From Elusimicrobiota bacterium (GTDB taxonomy: Bacteria; Elusimicrobiota; Elusimicrobia; UBA1565; UBA9628), in assembly GCA_023700845.1 (NCBI GenBank), contig JAMPYD010000108.1, positions 1 to 6,716 on the forward strand: DNA of 6,716 nucleotides, read 5' to 3'. A program made the position numbers and the translations under genes. The notes under the pieces are model-generated. The model was not told the DNA's origin. It did no database searches and saw only the letters and a program-made list of their open reading frames with translations. This document shows, piece after piece, positions 1 through 6,716 of the stretch. The first letter of the stretch is position 1. Every line of letters starts with the position of its first letter.

Positions 1-778
1 CGGCGGCCAGCAGGCGGCGCGCCTTCTCCGGCGCGCCGATGGACGGATCCGGGGACGTGTCCATCTTCCCCGAAATCATGGCCTGGACCATCGCCGTCAG
101 GAAATAAGTCCGGACGAAGCTCCCGAACCCGGTCGAGTAGCGGTGGGAATGAACGAGGCCGGTGCGGCAATAACCGCGGTAGCCGAGATGGTAGCAGCGG
201 GCCCCGAACTCCCCGTCCTCGTTCATCACGGTCCGCAGGGATTCGTAGAATCCCCCGGAGCGGCGGAACTTCTCCCGCCGGATAGCGCCGAGCCTCGTCG
301 TGAAGAACATCAGAGGCCCGCGGACCTCCTCCCTCCCCCCGAGCAGGCGTTCCATGTAGTAGGCGTGGTAGACGGAGTAGTTGTAGGCCACCGCGCTTCG
401 CTCGGCCGGCTCGACGTCGCTGATCGTGACGACGAAGTCGGCGTCGGGGTCGGCCTCGAGCTCGCCGGCGAGCTCGCGCAGAAGGTCCCGGCCGGCGGGG
501 AGGATCACGTCCGCGTCGAGAAAAATGAGGACCTCCCCCCGGGCGGCGGCCGCGCCGGCGTTCCGGGCGCGGGACGGGCCGCCATTGACGTCCAGGGAGA
601 CGACCCGGACGTCCGCGTCGGCCCGGCACGCGGCGGCCGTCCCGTCGGTCGAGGCGTCGTCGACGACGATGAGCTCGTAAGCGCGGAGGCGGGTCGCCCG
701 GACGGACGCGATCAGCGCGCGGATGCCCCGCGCCTCGTTGCGGGCGGGGACGATGATGGACGTTTTGATGTCGTTCAC
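1..778 (-). CDS. Family 2 glycosyltransferase (GT-A fold), C-terminus cut by window edge
   Basis: Probably transfers a sugar from a nucleotide-sugar donor on the cytoplasmic side of the membrane; donor and acceptor are unknown. The 259 visible residues begin with a beta strand and PARNE (residues 11-15), typical of GT2 N-termini. They continue with VVDDAST (D40-D41, nucleotide binding), GGPSRARNAG (66-75), the metal-binding DxD in FLDAD (D88, D90), and NEDGEFGAR (186-194), whose E187-D188 matches the usual catalytic-base ED motif. HSHRYS at 210-215 is also common in this family. The start is a GTG, the only start codon near the beginning of the conserved strand, and it lies 7 bp after the stop of the TPR membrane gene. 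No purine-rich ribosome site precedes it, so it probably depends on translational coupling. No clear membrane helix is visible in the part present. The family is secure; the substrate is not. Confidence 0.93.
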   Translation of the reverse strand, partial: MNDIKTSIIVPARNEARGIRALIASVRATRLRAYELIVVDDASTDGTAAACRADADVRVVSLDVNGGPSRARNAGAAAARGEVLIFLDADVILPAGRDLLRELAGELEADPDADFVVTISDVEPAERSAVAYNYSVYHAYYMERLLGGREEVRGPLMFFTTRLGAIRREKFRRSGGFYESLRTVMNEDGEFGARCYHLGYRGYCRTGLVHSHRYSTGFGSFVRTYFLTAMVQAMISGKMDTSPDPSIGAPEKARRLLAA

Positions 779-785
779 GGGAGGG

Positions 786-3700
786 CTACGGAGGCGGCGC
801 GGCCAGCAGGCTGCGGCGCTCGGCGAGGATGCGGTCCAGCACGTCCGCGTCCTCCTTCGCGCGGCGCCTCGACAGGGCCTTGTCGTACAGGCGCAGCGCC
901 TCCTCGCGGCGGTGGGAGGACGCGTAAAGGGAGGCGAGGGAAAGGTACGGCCCCAGCCGGTCGGGCTCGAGGGCGATCGCCGAATTCCACTCCGCGGCGG
1001 CTTGCTCGCTCTCGCCGCGCAGCGCGTGCAGGACCCCGGCGTCGCCGCGCCACTGAGCCTTGGTCGGATGGAGGAGGACGCGGCGCCGCACGACCTCCAG
1101 GGCGCGGTCGTATTCCCCGAGCCCCTGATGCAGGAGGACCAGCCGCCGGGCCTCGTCCTCCACGAGCCGCGAATCCGCGACGCGCGCCAGATGCGCCGAG
1201 GCGGCCTTTCGGTCTCCGGCGGCGGCGGCGGTTTCCGCCAGGTCGAGCCGGAGCCCGTCCTCGTCGCCCATGCGGCGCCGCACGCGCGCGGCGCTTCGAT
1301 TTTCCCCCAGGGCCCGATAGGCGTGGGCCAGGCTCCTCATGCTCTCCGGCTCGAGCTTCAGGCTCTCGGCGAAAGCCAAGCCCGCCAAGGCCGCCGGGCG
1401 CTGACCGTCCCTCGCCGCCCTGACCGCGAGGTCGAGGAGCATGCCGGCGTCCTTCGCCCCCGTCAGGTCCGCGCGCTTGAGACGGGCCAGCGAGCGAGCA
1501 TAGTCGCCGAGGTCGCGATACGCCACGGCCAGCGCGCGCATGCCCTCCGGGTCCGGCCCCGAGGCCTCGGCGAGGGCCAGGCTCTCCAGGGCCTCCCGCC
1601 GCCGGCCGGCGCCCGCCGCCTTGGCGGACATATTAAGGAGCATGCGGACGTCGGCCGGCCCCCCGAGCTCCGTCCGCTTCAGAACCGACAGGGCGCGGTC
1701 GTACGCGCCGAGGTCCCAGTAGGCGAGGGCCGCCCGCCGCATCCTCTGCGGATCCAGGCTCAAGGTCTCGGCGAAGGCCAGGCCCTCCAGCGCCGCGGGC
1801 CGCTGGTTCTCCCGCGCCGCCCTGGCGGCGATATCCAGGACCATGTCGGCGTCCCGCGGCCCCGCGAGCTTCATCCGCCTCAGAACGGCGAGAGAGCGGG
1901 AATAGCCGCCGACATCCCGGTAGGCCAGGGCCAGCTTGCGGATCGCCTCGGGAGCCGGCGTCATGCCCTCGGCGACGGCCAGGCTCTCGAGCGCCGCCGG
2001 CCGCTGGCCGGATTTCGCCGCCCGGGAGGCGAGATCGAGAAGCAGGTCGGAATCCTCCGCGCCCGCCGGATCGGCCCGCTTCATGACGGCGAGCGAGCGG
2101 GCGTAATCGCCGCCGTCGCGGTAGGTCCGGGCCAGGGCGCGGGTCCGCGCGGGATCCAGCCTCAGGCCCTCGGCGAAGGACAGTATCTCCAGCGCCGCCA
2201 GCCGCCGGCCCGCTTCGCCCTTCGCCGCGGTCAGGTCAAGCCAGGTCTGCGCCAGCTCGTTTTCCGCGGCGAAATCGAAGCCGGCGCCGGAGAAGAACTC
2301 GATGAGCGCCGGGCGCTTCGCCGCCGGCCAGCTCGAGATCAGCTCGAGGACGAGGGGAGGCAGGGGGCTCGAGGCGGCGAGCTGCGCGTTCGTGGCCGCC
2401 TCGGAGGATCTCCGGTACCGGCGCGCCACCTCGAGCTCGGCGAGCGCCTCCGCCCGCCTTCCCTCCAGCGCGAGGTAGATCGCCCGAAGGACGCGCTCGC
2501 GGATGTCCGCGATCATGCGCAGCCGCCCGTGCTTGCGCCGCTCCCAGATTCGCGCGGCCGGGCCGCCGCTCGCCAGAAGCGCCCAGGCGTGGTTTCTCTC
2601 CGCGTCCGCGCTCGGGGCCAGGGACAGCGCCCGGGCCAGGTCGCGGCGGGCCTCCGCGGGCCGTCCTTCCCGCAGCAGACCCAGGCCGCGCTCCGACCAG
2701 AGCCAGGGATCGTCCGGGCGGGCGGCCAGCTCCCTCTCCAGCGCCCGGGGCGCGGCCGACCGCGAGGGATAGGTCCCCACGAGCCCGAGCACCCAGGCCT
2801 GGCCGGCCAGCATGAGCCCGAAGACCGCGAACACGGCCGCCGCGGTTCTCTTCTCCAGCCGGGCCGAGGCCGCGCGCGTCCACGGCGAGAGCAGGCCGGC
2901 CGCGAGCACGGAGAGCAGGGGCCAGGCGGGCACGAAGTAGTTTTCCTGGACCGGCATCAGGCAGTGGATCGCGAGGTAGTAGGCGGCCAGCAGCGCGAGC
3001 TGGCGGCGATCCTCGCGCCCGCGCGAGATCCACGCCGAGGCGGCGGCCGCGAGGGCGATCAGCGGGTGAAAGCCCAGTCCGTAGGCGGCCCTTTGCCAAA
3101 CGGCGGCGAGGAAGCTCAGCGGATGGCTCAGGATCTCCCCCGCGGCCCAGAGATGGACGTTTTGGTCCGCGGCGAGGCCAGCCATCAGCCGCGTATTTCC
3201 GATGCCCATCGTGCGCACGAAGCCGACGGCCCCCAGGATGACGTTGTCGTCGGCCCGGCCGTCCTCGAAGACGACGAGGCGTCCGGTGAGCCGCCAGTTC
3301 ATCCAGATCCACGGGAGCAGGACGAGCAGCGGAACCGCGCAGAGCGCGGCCGCGTCCCGGGCGCGCGAGAACCGCGCCCGCGCGGCGCCCGTCCGGAGAT
3401 CCCGCGCCCATTCGTAGGCGGCCAGCACGGCCGGGAACAGGCACAGCGGCGACAGCAGGAGCAGGCTCGCCCCGACCGATACTCCCAACCGGACGCTCCC
3501 GCCGACGGACGGCGAACGCGCGCGGCGAACGAGGAAATAGGCCGCCAGGAGCACGGCCAAGGTGTAGAGCCAGCGCTCCTCGCTGGCGACCGAGGCCGCC
3601 GCCGTCGCGTACAGCAGCGCCGCGCCCGCGCCGCACAGCACGGAGTACAGCGAAGAGCCCAGGGCGAAGACCAGGGCCGCGCTCGCCAGGAAAACCGCGA

Positions 3701-3989
3701 AGCGCGCCGCGGCGGAAACCGGGGCGGGCAGGTGATTGCAGACGAAGGCGTTGGGGACGGAATAGAACGGCATCGCCCGGGCGATCCCCGGCCGCGCGAC
3801 GCCGTGCAGAAGGGCCTCGCCGCGCTCGACGTGAAAGTCGGATTCCTCGCGGCAATAGCCGTCGCGGCCGGCGTCCGCGATTTTCCGGGCGACGGAGAGG
3901 GACTGGACGGCGGCGCAGGCCAGGAGGATCGCGACGGCGGCCGCCTCCCAGCGTGCCGGCGTCCCCGCGGACGCGCCGGGGCGCCTCAA
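786..3989 (-). CDS. GT-C/PMT-like multi-pass membrane protein with long C-terminal TPR domain
   Basis: The 1067-residue protein has two halves. Residues 15-405 hold about ten hydrophobic helices (near 16-33, 96-115, 117-135, 140-154, 168-191, 212-232, 305-322, 330-345, 350-368 and 381-405). After helix 1 comes an acidic loop, REESDFHVERGEALLHG (47-63), resembling the D/E-bearing first external loop of GT39/ArnT-type GT-C enzymes. LPWIWMNWRLTG (225-236) resembles their PW..N....G segment. Residues 427-1042 are TPR-like: one repeat near 427-460, an array of 67-residue double-TPR units at 598-908, and two canonical TPRs at 979-1042. The likely role, by inference, is transfer of a sugar from a polyprenyl carrier outside the membrane, with the TPR half as a scaffold. 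The start is TTG, overlapping the TGA of the amidotransferase gene as TTGA, with GGGGA 7 nt upstream. The next in-frame ATG (residue 73) would remove helix 1. It could instead be a non-enzymatic membrane TPR protein. Confidence 0.88.
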   Translation of the reverse strand: MRRPGASAGTPARWEAAAVAILLACAAVQSLSVARKIADAGRDGYCREESDFHVERGEALLHGVARPGIARAMPFYSVPNAFVCNHLPAPVSAAARFAVFLASAALVFALGSSLYSVLCGAGAALLYATAAASVASEERWLYTLAVLLAAYFLVRRARSPSVGGSVRLGVSVGASLLLLSPLCLFPAVLAAYEWARDLRTGAARARFSRARDAAALCAVPLLVLLPWIWMNWRLTGRLVVFEDGRADDNVILGAVGFVRTMGIGNTRLMAGLAADQNVHLWAAGEILSHPLSFLAAVWQRAAYGLGFHPLIALAAAASAWISRGREDRRQLALLAAYYLAIHCLMPVQENYFVPAWPLLSVLAAGLLSPWTRAASARLEKRTAAAVFAVFGLMLAGQAWVLGLVGTYPSRSAAPRALERELAARPDDPWLWSERGLGLLREGRPAEARRDLARALSLAPSADAERNHAWALLASGGPAARIWERRKHGRLRMIADIRERVLRAIYLALEGRRAEALAELEVARRYRRSSEAATNAQLAASSPLPPLVLELISSWPAAKRPALIEFFSGAGFDFAAENELAQTWLDLTAAKGEAGRRLAALEILSFAEGLRLDPARTRALARTYRDGGDYARSLAVMKRADPAGAEDSDLLLDLASRAAKSGQRPAALESLAVAEGMTPAPEAIRKLALAYRDVGGYSRSLAVLRRMKLAGPRDADMVLDIAARAARENQRPAALEGLAFAETLSLDPQRMRRAALAYWDLGAYDRALSVLKRTELGGPADVRMLLNMSAKAAGAGRRREALESLALAEASGPDPEGMRALAVAYRDLGDYARSLARLKRADLTGAKDAGMLLDLAVRAARDGQRPAALAGLAFAESLKLEPESMRSLAHAYRALGENRSAARVRRRMGDEDGLRLDLAETAAAAGDRKAASAHLARVADSRLVEDEARRLVLLHQGLGEYDRALEVVRRRVLLHPTKAQWRGDAGVLHALRGESEQAAAEWNSAIALEPDRLGPYLSLASLYASSHRREEALRLYDKALSRRRAKEDADVLDRILAERRSLLAAPPP
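1266..2198 (-). repeat. 201-bp in-frame tandem repeat encoding 67-residue double-TPR units (about 4.6 copies)
   Basis: Within the membrane TPR gene, units begin at residues 598, 665, 732, 799 and 866, exactly 67 residues apart. On the DNA they lie at 1998-2198, 1797-1997, 1596-1796, 1395-1595, and a partial fifth at 1266-1394. Each unit runs AALE.LA.AE, then DP, then LA.AYRD.GDYARSLAVLKR, then a D.-MLLDLA.RAA segment, and ends in GQRP. This reads as two TPR-like helical hairpins of 33-34 residues. A hand count between units 1 and 4 gives about 42 identical residues of 67, and DNA similarity is also visible by eye. Unit 3 diverges most at its end (GRRR instead of GQRP), and unit 5 loses the pattern after its first hairpin. 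No insertion or deletion breaks the period. Confidence 0.9.
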
Positions 3990-5968
3990 GCGGATTTCCC
4001 CGACGAGGCCGGCTCCGGGAACCTCGCCGCCGCGTCCACGGGCCGGGTCCCGGCGCCGCTCAGGAACCGCTTGTAGCTCCCCTCATGGACGAAGAGGTCG
4101 AGCCAGATCAGAAGGTTGAGCACGCACCACAGGGGCCGGCCGTTGTCCTTGCGTCCGGAGAGATGCTCGGCCCAAAGCTCCGACACCGCCTCGTGATTCA
4201 GGATTCCGGTCTTCTCCACGTTCCTCCGGGAGAAATAGCGTTCGGCGAGACCGCGGAAATCCTTGAGGAACCACAGCGCGTGCGGCATCTCGAGCCCCAT
4301 GTTGCTTCGGCGGGCGATCGCGTCCGGGACGGAGCCTTTCATCGCCAGCTTCTGGATGCAGCGCCCCCGGAGGCCCTTCACCTTGAAGCGGTTCGGAATC
4401 CGGGTCGCGAAGTCGACGACGGCCCGCTCCATGAACGGGAAGCGCGCCTCGACGGAGTGGGCCATGATCATGCGGTCGTTCTTGACCATGAGGTCGTCGA
4501 CGAAATAATACTCGAGGTCGATCCGGGAGATCCGGTCGAGGTCGTCGGCCTCGTCCAGGCTGTCGAACAGGTCGGAGAACAGCCGCGCCGTCGGCGCGAA
4601 GCGCCAGCCGGCCGGAAGAAGGCGCCGCTTGCGGTCCTCCGGGAGCGCATGACGCCAGTAGCAATGGGACTCCGCGACGCCCAGCTCGGCCCCTTCGGTG
4701 AAGCGCTTGGACACGAAGTCGAAGCTCAGTTTGTCGTAGGACGCGGGCAGGGCGGCCGCCGCCGACCGGATGAGGCCCCTCAGAGAGGGCGTCGTGAGCC
4801 GGCGGTAGAGGGCGCGCGCCCTGCAGGCCCGGTGGGTCTCGTAGGCGTTGAAGATCTCGTCTCCGCCTTCTCCCGACAGCAGGACCGAGACGTGATTGCG
4901 CGCCTCGCGGGCGAGCAGGAACATCGGGACGGCCCCGCCGTTGCCGCTGGGCTCGTCCATGTAGGCGACGGAGCTCACGAGGTTCTCCAGCACGTCCGAG
5001 GGATCCACCGTGATCTCGTGGTGGATCGAGCCGGCGTAGTCGACCATGATCCGCTGATAGCGGGACTCGTCGAAGCTCGCCTCGTTGACCTTCAGCGAGT
5101 AGGTGTGCATCGCCCGGCTTCCGCCGAGCTCCTTGACCAGGGCCAGCAAGGTGCTCGTGTCGAATCCGCCCGACAACGTCAGCCCCACGGGCGCGTCCGA
5201 GACGAGGCTGCCGCGGACGGACTCGCGCATGAGCCCGCGCAGGGTCGCGGCCGCGTCCGCCTCGCTCAGGGAGAGGTCCGGGGCGTAGGCGATCCGGTGG
5301 TAGCGCCGCATGTCGACGCGCCCCGAGGCCAGGTCGATCTCGAGAAGATGCCCCGCCTTCAGCTCCTCGATTTCCTCGAACGGCGTGCGCCGCCCCGGGA
5401 TGTAGGCCAAGGTGAGGAAATGCCAGAGCGCCTCCCGGTCGAGCCGCTTCTCCAGGCCCGGCACCTCGAGCAGCGCCTTGATCTCGGAGGCGAAGTACAG
5501 CCGCCCGTTTTTGCGCGCGAAGAACAGCGGCCTCAGGCCGTACGGGTCCCGGACGAGGTAAGCCTTGCGCCGACGCCGATCGTAAAGGCAGAAGGCGAAC
5601 ATGCCGGAGAGGGCGGTGATGAAATCGATCCCCTCCTCGTCGTAGAGGTGGAGGAGGACCTCCGTGTCCGAGGCGGACCGGAAGGGGCGCCGGCGCGCCA
5701 GCTCCTCCCGGCGATTGGCGGAGTGGGTGACGGTCCCGTTGAAGCCCAGCCAGACCGAGCCGTCCGCGTTGGGCATCGGAAGCGCCGCGTTGTCCGACGG
5801 GTCGACGACGCTCAGGCGCGCGTTCCCGAGCGCGCAGTCGTCGTCCCAGAAGACCCGCTGGGCGCTGGGGCCGCGGTGGCGGAGCATCCCGGTCATCGCG
5901 CGCACGACGTCCCGATCGGACGGGTCGAGCCGCGATTCGAGCGCGAGCGCCCCCGCGATGCCGCACAT
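3986..5968 (-). CDS. asnB: AsnB-type glutamine-dependent amidotransferase (asparagine synthase family)
   Basis: The family takes ammonia from glutamine and transfers it to an adenylated carboxylate, classically aspartate, in the cytoplasm. The 660-residue protein begins MCGIAG, so Cys2 would be the N-terminal nucleophile after Met removal. The glutaminase half (about 1-200) has HRGP (31-34), RLSVVD (51-56), FNG (76-78) and SDTEVLLHLY (100-109). The synthetase half (about 240-625) has the PP-loop SGGFDTS (266-272), LSGEGGDEIF (364-373), VKNDRMIMAHSVEARFPF (495-512) and a C-terminal segment rich in W and L (613-627). Oddities are S35 in place of the usual Asp of HRGPD, and T79-V-T-H in place of the usual FNGEIYN residues. 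It is longer than E. coli AsnB (554 residues), as homologues in polysaccharide clusters often are. The ATG is 4 bp past the radical SAM stop. The gene overlaps the next start by 4 bases. In this context it may amidate a sugar acid or another carboxylate rather than aspartate, so the symbol is a family label. Confidence 0.93.
   Translation of the reverse strand: MCGIAGALALESRLDPSDRDVVRAMTGMLRHRGPSAQRVFWDDDCALGNARLSVVDPSDNAALPMPNADGSVWLGFNGTVTHSANRREELARRRPFRSASDTEVLLHLYDEEGIDFITALSGMFAFCLYDRRRRKAYLVRDPYGLRPLFFARKNGRLYFASEIKALLEVPGLEKRLDREALWHFLTLAYIPGRRTPFEEIEELKAGHLLEIDLASGRVDMRRYHRIAYAPDLSLSEADAAATLRGLMRESVRGSLVSDAPVGLTLSGGFDTSTLLALVKELGGSRAMHTYSLKVNEASFDESRYQRIMVDYAGSIHHEITVDPSDVLENLVSSVAYMDEPSGNGGAVPMFLLAREARNHVSVLLSGEGGDEIFNAYETHRACRARALYRRLTTPSLRGLIRSAAAALPASYDKLSFDFVSKRFTEGAELGVAESHCYWRHALPEDRKRRLLPAGWRFAPTARLFSDLFDSLDEADDLDRISRIDLEYYFVDDLMVKNDRMIMAHSVEARFPFMERAVVDFATRIPNRFKVKGLRGRCIQKLAMKGSVPDAIARRSNMGLEMPHALWFLKDFRGLAERYFSRRNVEKTGILNHEAVSELWAEHLSGRKDNGRPLWCVLNLLIWLDLFVHEGSYKRFLSGAGTRPVDAAARFPEPASSGKSA
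3997..4001 (-). promoter_or_regulatory. Probable ribosome binding site of the TTG-started membrane gene
   Basis: GGGGA on the minus strand lies 7 nt before the TTG at 3989, inside the final codons of the amidotransferase gene. Together with the TTGA start/stop overlap, it is the main support for the unusual TTG start. The match is modest and could be chance in GC-rich DNA. Confidence 0.4.
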
Positions 5969-5972
5969 GGGG

Positions 5973-6716
5973 CTAGTTCCCCTCCCTTCGCAGCGCCGCC
6001 AGGCCGTGAAGGCCGGCGTAGCGCGCGGGGACGCCGACGCAGCGGGCGTCGTGGGGGCAGGCGCGGCAGGAGGGAAGCTTGGCGCGCCCGATGAGGCCGG
6101 CGTCCCCCGAGAAATCCTCCGCGAAGCGCACGCGGTCCTGCGGCAGCGCCCGCGGCGACGCGTGGCGGGCGGGCTCGTCGAAAACGCAGGCCGGGAAGGA
6201 GCTCTCGCCGCCGGACCGGGAGACGCCGAGGCCCGCGACGCGGCAGCGCGCGACGGCCCGGCGCAGGAACGGCGCGGCGTCCTCCAGGGCGACCGTCCAG
6301 GACGGGACCGTCTGATGGCCGACCTCGTTGATCATGGAGAAATAGACGTCGGGGCGCCCGAGCCGCGCGACGAAGTCCACCAGCCCGGGGAGGTCCCGGT
6401 AGTTGTGCGCGTTGACGACGACGTTGACCGTAACGCTGAGGCCGCGGCGCCCGAGCAGGGCCGCGAGCCCGGCCGCGGCGCGGGCGTATTGGCCGCGGCT
6501 GCCGGTGATCCGGTCGTAGGCGGCGGGCCGGTGCGAGTGAAAGGAGAACAGGTAGGTCTTCACGCCGAGAGAGATCAAGGTCTCGAGCAGGCCGGGGCGC
6601 GTCAGATAGACCCCGTTGGTCTGGAGCACGAAGCGGCGAAAGCCGCGGCGGCGGGCGGCGGCGACGATCGCGGGCAGGCGCGGGTCCGAGGCGGGCTCCC
6701 CGCCGGAGAGGGTCAG
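5973..6716 (-). CDS. Radical SAM enzyme with C-terminal cysteine motif, N-terminus cut by window edge
   Basis: Radical SAM enzymes use a [4Fe-4S] cluster to cleave S-adenosylmethionine and start radical chemistry. The 247 visible residues open in frame at the window edge with LTLSGGEP; the GGEP motif (residues 5-8, bases 6693-6704) contacts SAM. VLQTNG (30-35), then FSFHSH.....DRITG and VNVVVNAHNYRDLPG follow the order of barrel strands in MoaA/PqqE-like members. The first cluster motif, CxxxCxxC, must lie upstream outside the window. The C-terminus has C177 and then C217-x2-C220-x5-C226, resembling the auxiliary-cluster or SPASM-like tails of this superfamily. A GTG at 6629 is not the true start, because the frame continues upstream through GGEP. 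The stop lies 4 bp before the amidotransferase ATG, so the two are in one operon. The substrate is unknown; a sugar, lipid-linked intermediate or peptide is possible. Confidence 0.9.
   Translation of the reverse strand: MTLSGGEPASDPRLPAIVAAARRRGFRRFVLQTNGVYLTRPGLLETLISLGVKTYLFSFHSHRPAAYDRITGSRGQYARAAAGLAALLGRRGLSVTVNVVVNAHNYRDLPGLVDFVARLGRPDVYFSMINEVGHQTVPSWTVALEDAAPFLRRAVARCRVAGLGVSRSGGESSFPACVFDEPARHASPRALPQDRVRFAEDFSGDAGLIGRAKLPSCRACPHDARCVGVPARYAGLHGLAALRREGN
5979..5987 (-). promoter_or_regulatory. Ribosome binding site of the amidotransferase gene
   Basis: On the minus strand the sequence reads AGGGAGGGG about 10-12 nt before the ATG at 5968. It lies inside the last codons of the radical SAM gene. 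This is the best Shine-Dalgarno match in the window and supports the MCGIAG start. Confidence 0.6.

Noticed and set aside
143..1423. Plus-strand open frame of 426 codons across the GT2 and end of the TPR gene
   Set aside because: It crosses the boundary between two well-supported minus-strand genes and turns into Arg/Pro/Gly-rich low complexity, so it is a composition artefact.
1266..2198. Regular repeats considered as a CRISPR or other non-coding array
   Set aside because: The period is 201 bp, in frame, with protein-level conservation and no short identical repeats alternating with unique spacers.
2236..3855. Second minus-strand open frame of 539 codons inside the membrane TPR gene
   Set aside because: It is an alternate frame of the same DNA, rich in Arg, Gly and Ala without hydrophobic helices or domains, whereas the chosen frame shows clear membrane helices and TPRs.
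723..4076. Plus-strand open frame of 1117 codons antisense to the membrane TPR gene
   Set aside because: It is rich in Arg, Gly, Pro, Gln and Glu, has no recognisable domain, and mirrors the codon structure of the minus-strand gene. Long antisense frames are expected where third positions are strongly GC-biased, and its apparent repeats are just the antisense of the TPR array.
4083..5966. Alternate minus-strand frame of 627 codons within the amidotransferase gene
   Set aside because: It is Arg/Gly/Pro-rich with no motif, and the AsnB motifs are all in the other frame without interruption, so no frameshift is needed.
3953..6094. Plus-strand open frame of 713 codons opposite the amidotransferase gene
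   Set aside because: The minus strand here encodes an unmistakable AsnB-family protein from MCGIAG to its C-terminal motif. The plus frame has low-complexity composition and no family signature.

Overview
The window is a high-GC (roughly 70% by eye) stretch of bacterial DNA with strong GC bias at third codon positions. All four credible genes lie on the minus strand and cover almost every base. The gene content gives only weak taxonomic information. A high-GC bacterium with a large glycan-making repertoire fits (for example Elusimicrobiota, Acidobacteriota or Myxococcota), but the sequence does not decide between them.

In transcription order (right to left): (1) 6716-5973, the C-terminal part of a radical SAM enzyme. 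Its CxxxCxxC cluster motif lies beyond the window edge, but the GGEP motif and a C-terminal CxxCxxxxxC motif are visible. (2) 5968-3986, an AsnB-type glutamine-dependent amidotransferase with an N-terminal Cys2 nucleophile and an intact ATP-binding synthetase half, but an unusual glutamine-binding loop. (3) 3989-786, a 1067-residue membrane protein with a GT-C/PMT-like multi-helix N-terminal half and a long TPR C-terminal half. The TPR half contains an exact 67-residue (201-bp) tandem repeat of about 4.6 copies. (4) 778-1, a family 2 glycosyltransferase whose C-terminus runs off the left edge.

The genes are separated by 4 bp, a 4-base TTGA start/stop overlap, and 7 bp, so they almost certainly form one translationally coupled operon that continues past both edges. 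No promoter, terminator, RNA gene, mobile element or CRISPR array was seen, and there is no gene-free stretch over 10 bp.

The combination of a glycosyltransferase, an AsnB-like amidotransferase, a GT-C/TPR membrane protein and a radical SAM enzyme resembles the inside of an exopolysaccharide, O-antigen or protein-glycosylation cluster. A plausible reading is that the GT2 adds a sugar on the cytoplasmic side, the GT-C protein transfers a lipid-linked sugar on the outer face of the membrane, and the amidotransferase and radical SAM enzyme modify a sugar or a carrier-linked intermediate. The substrates cannot be read from the sequence.
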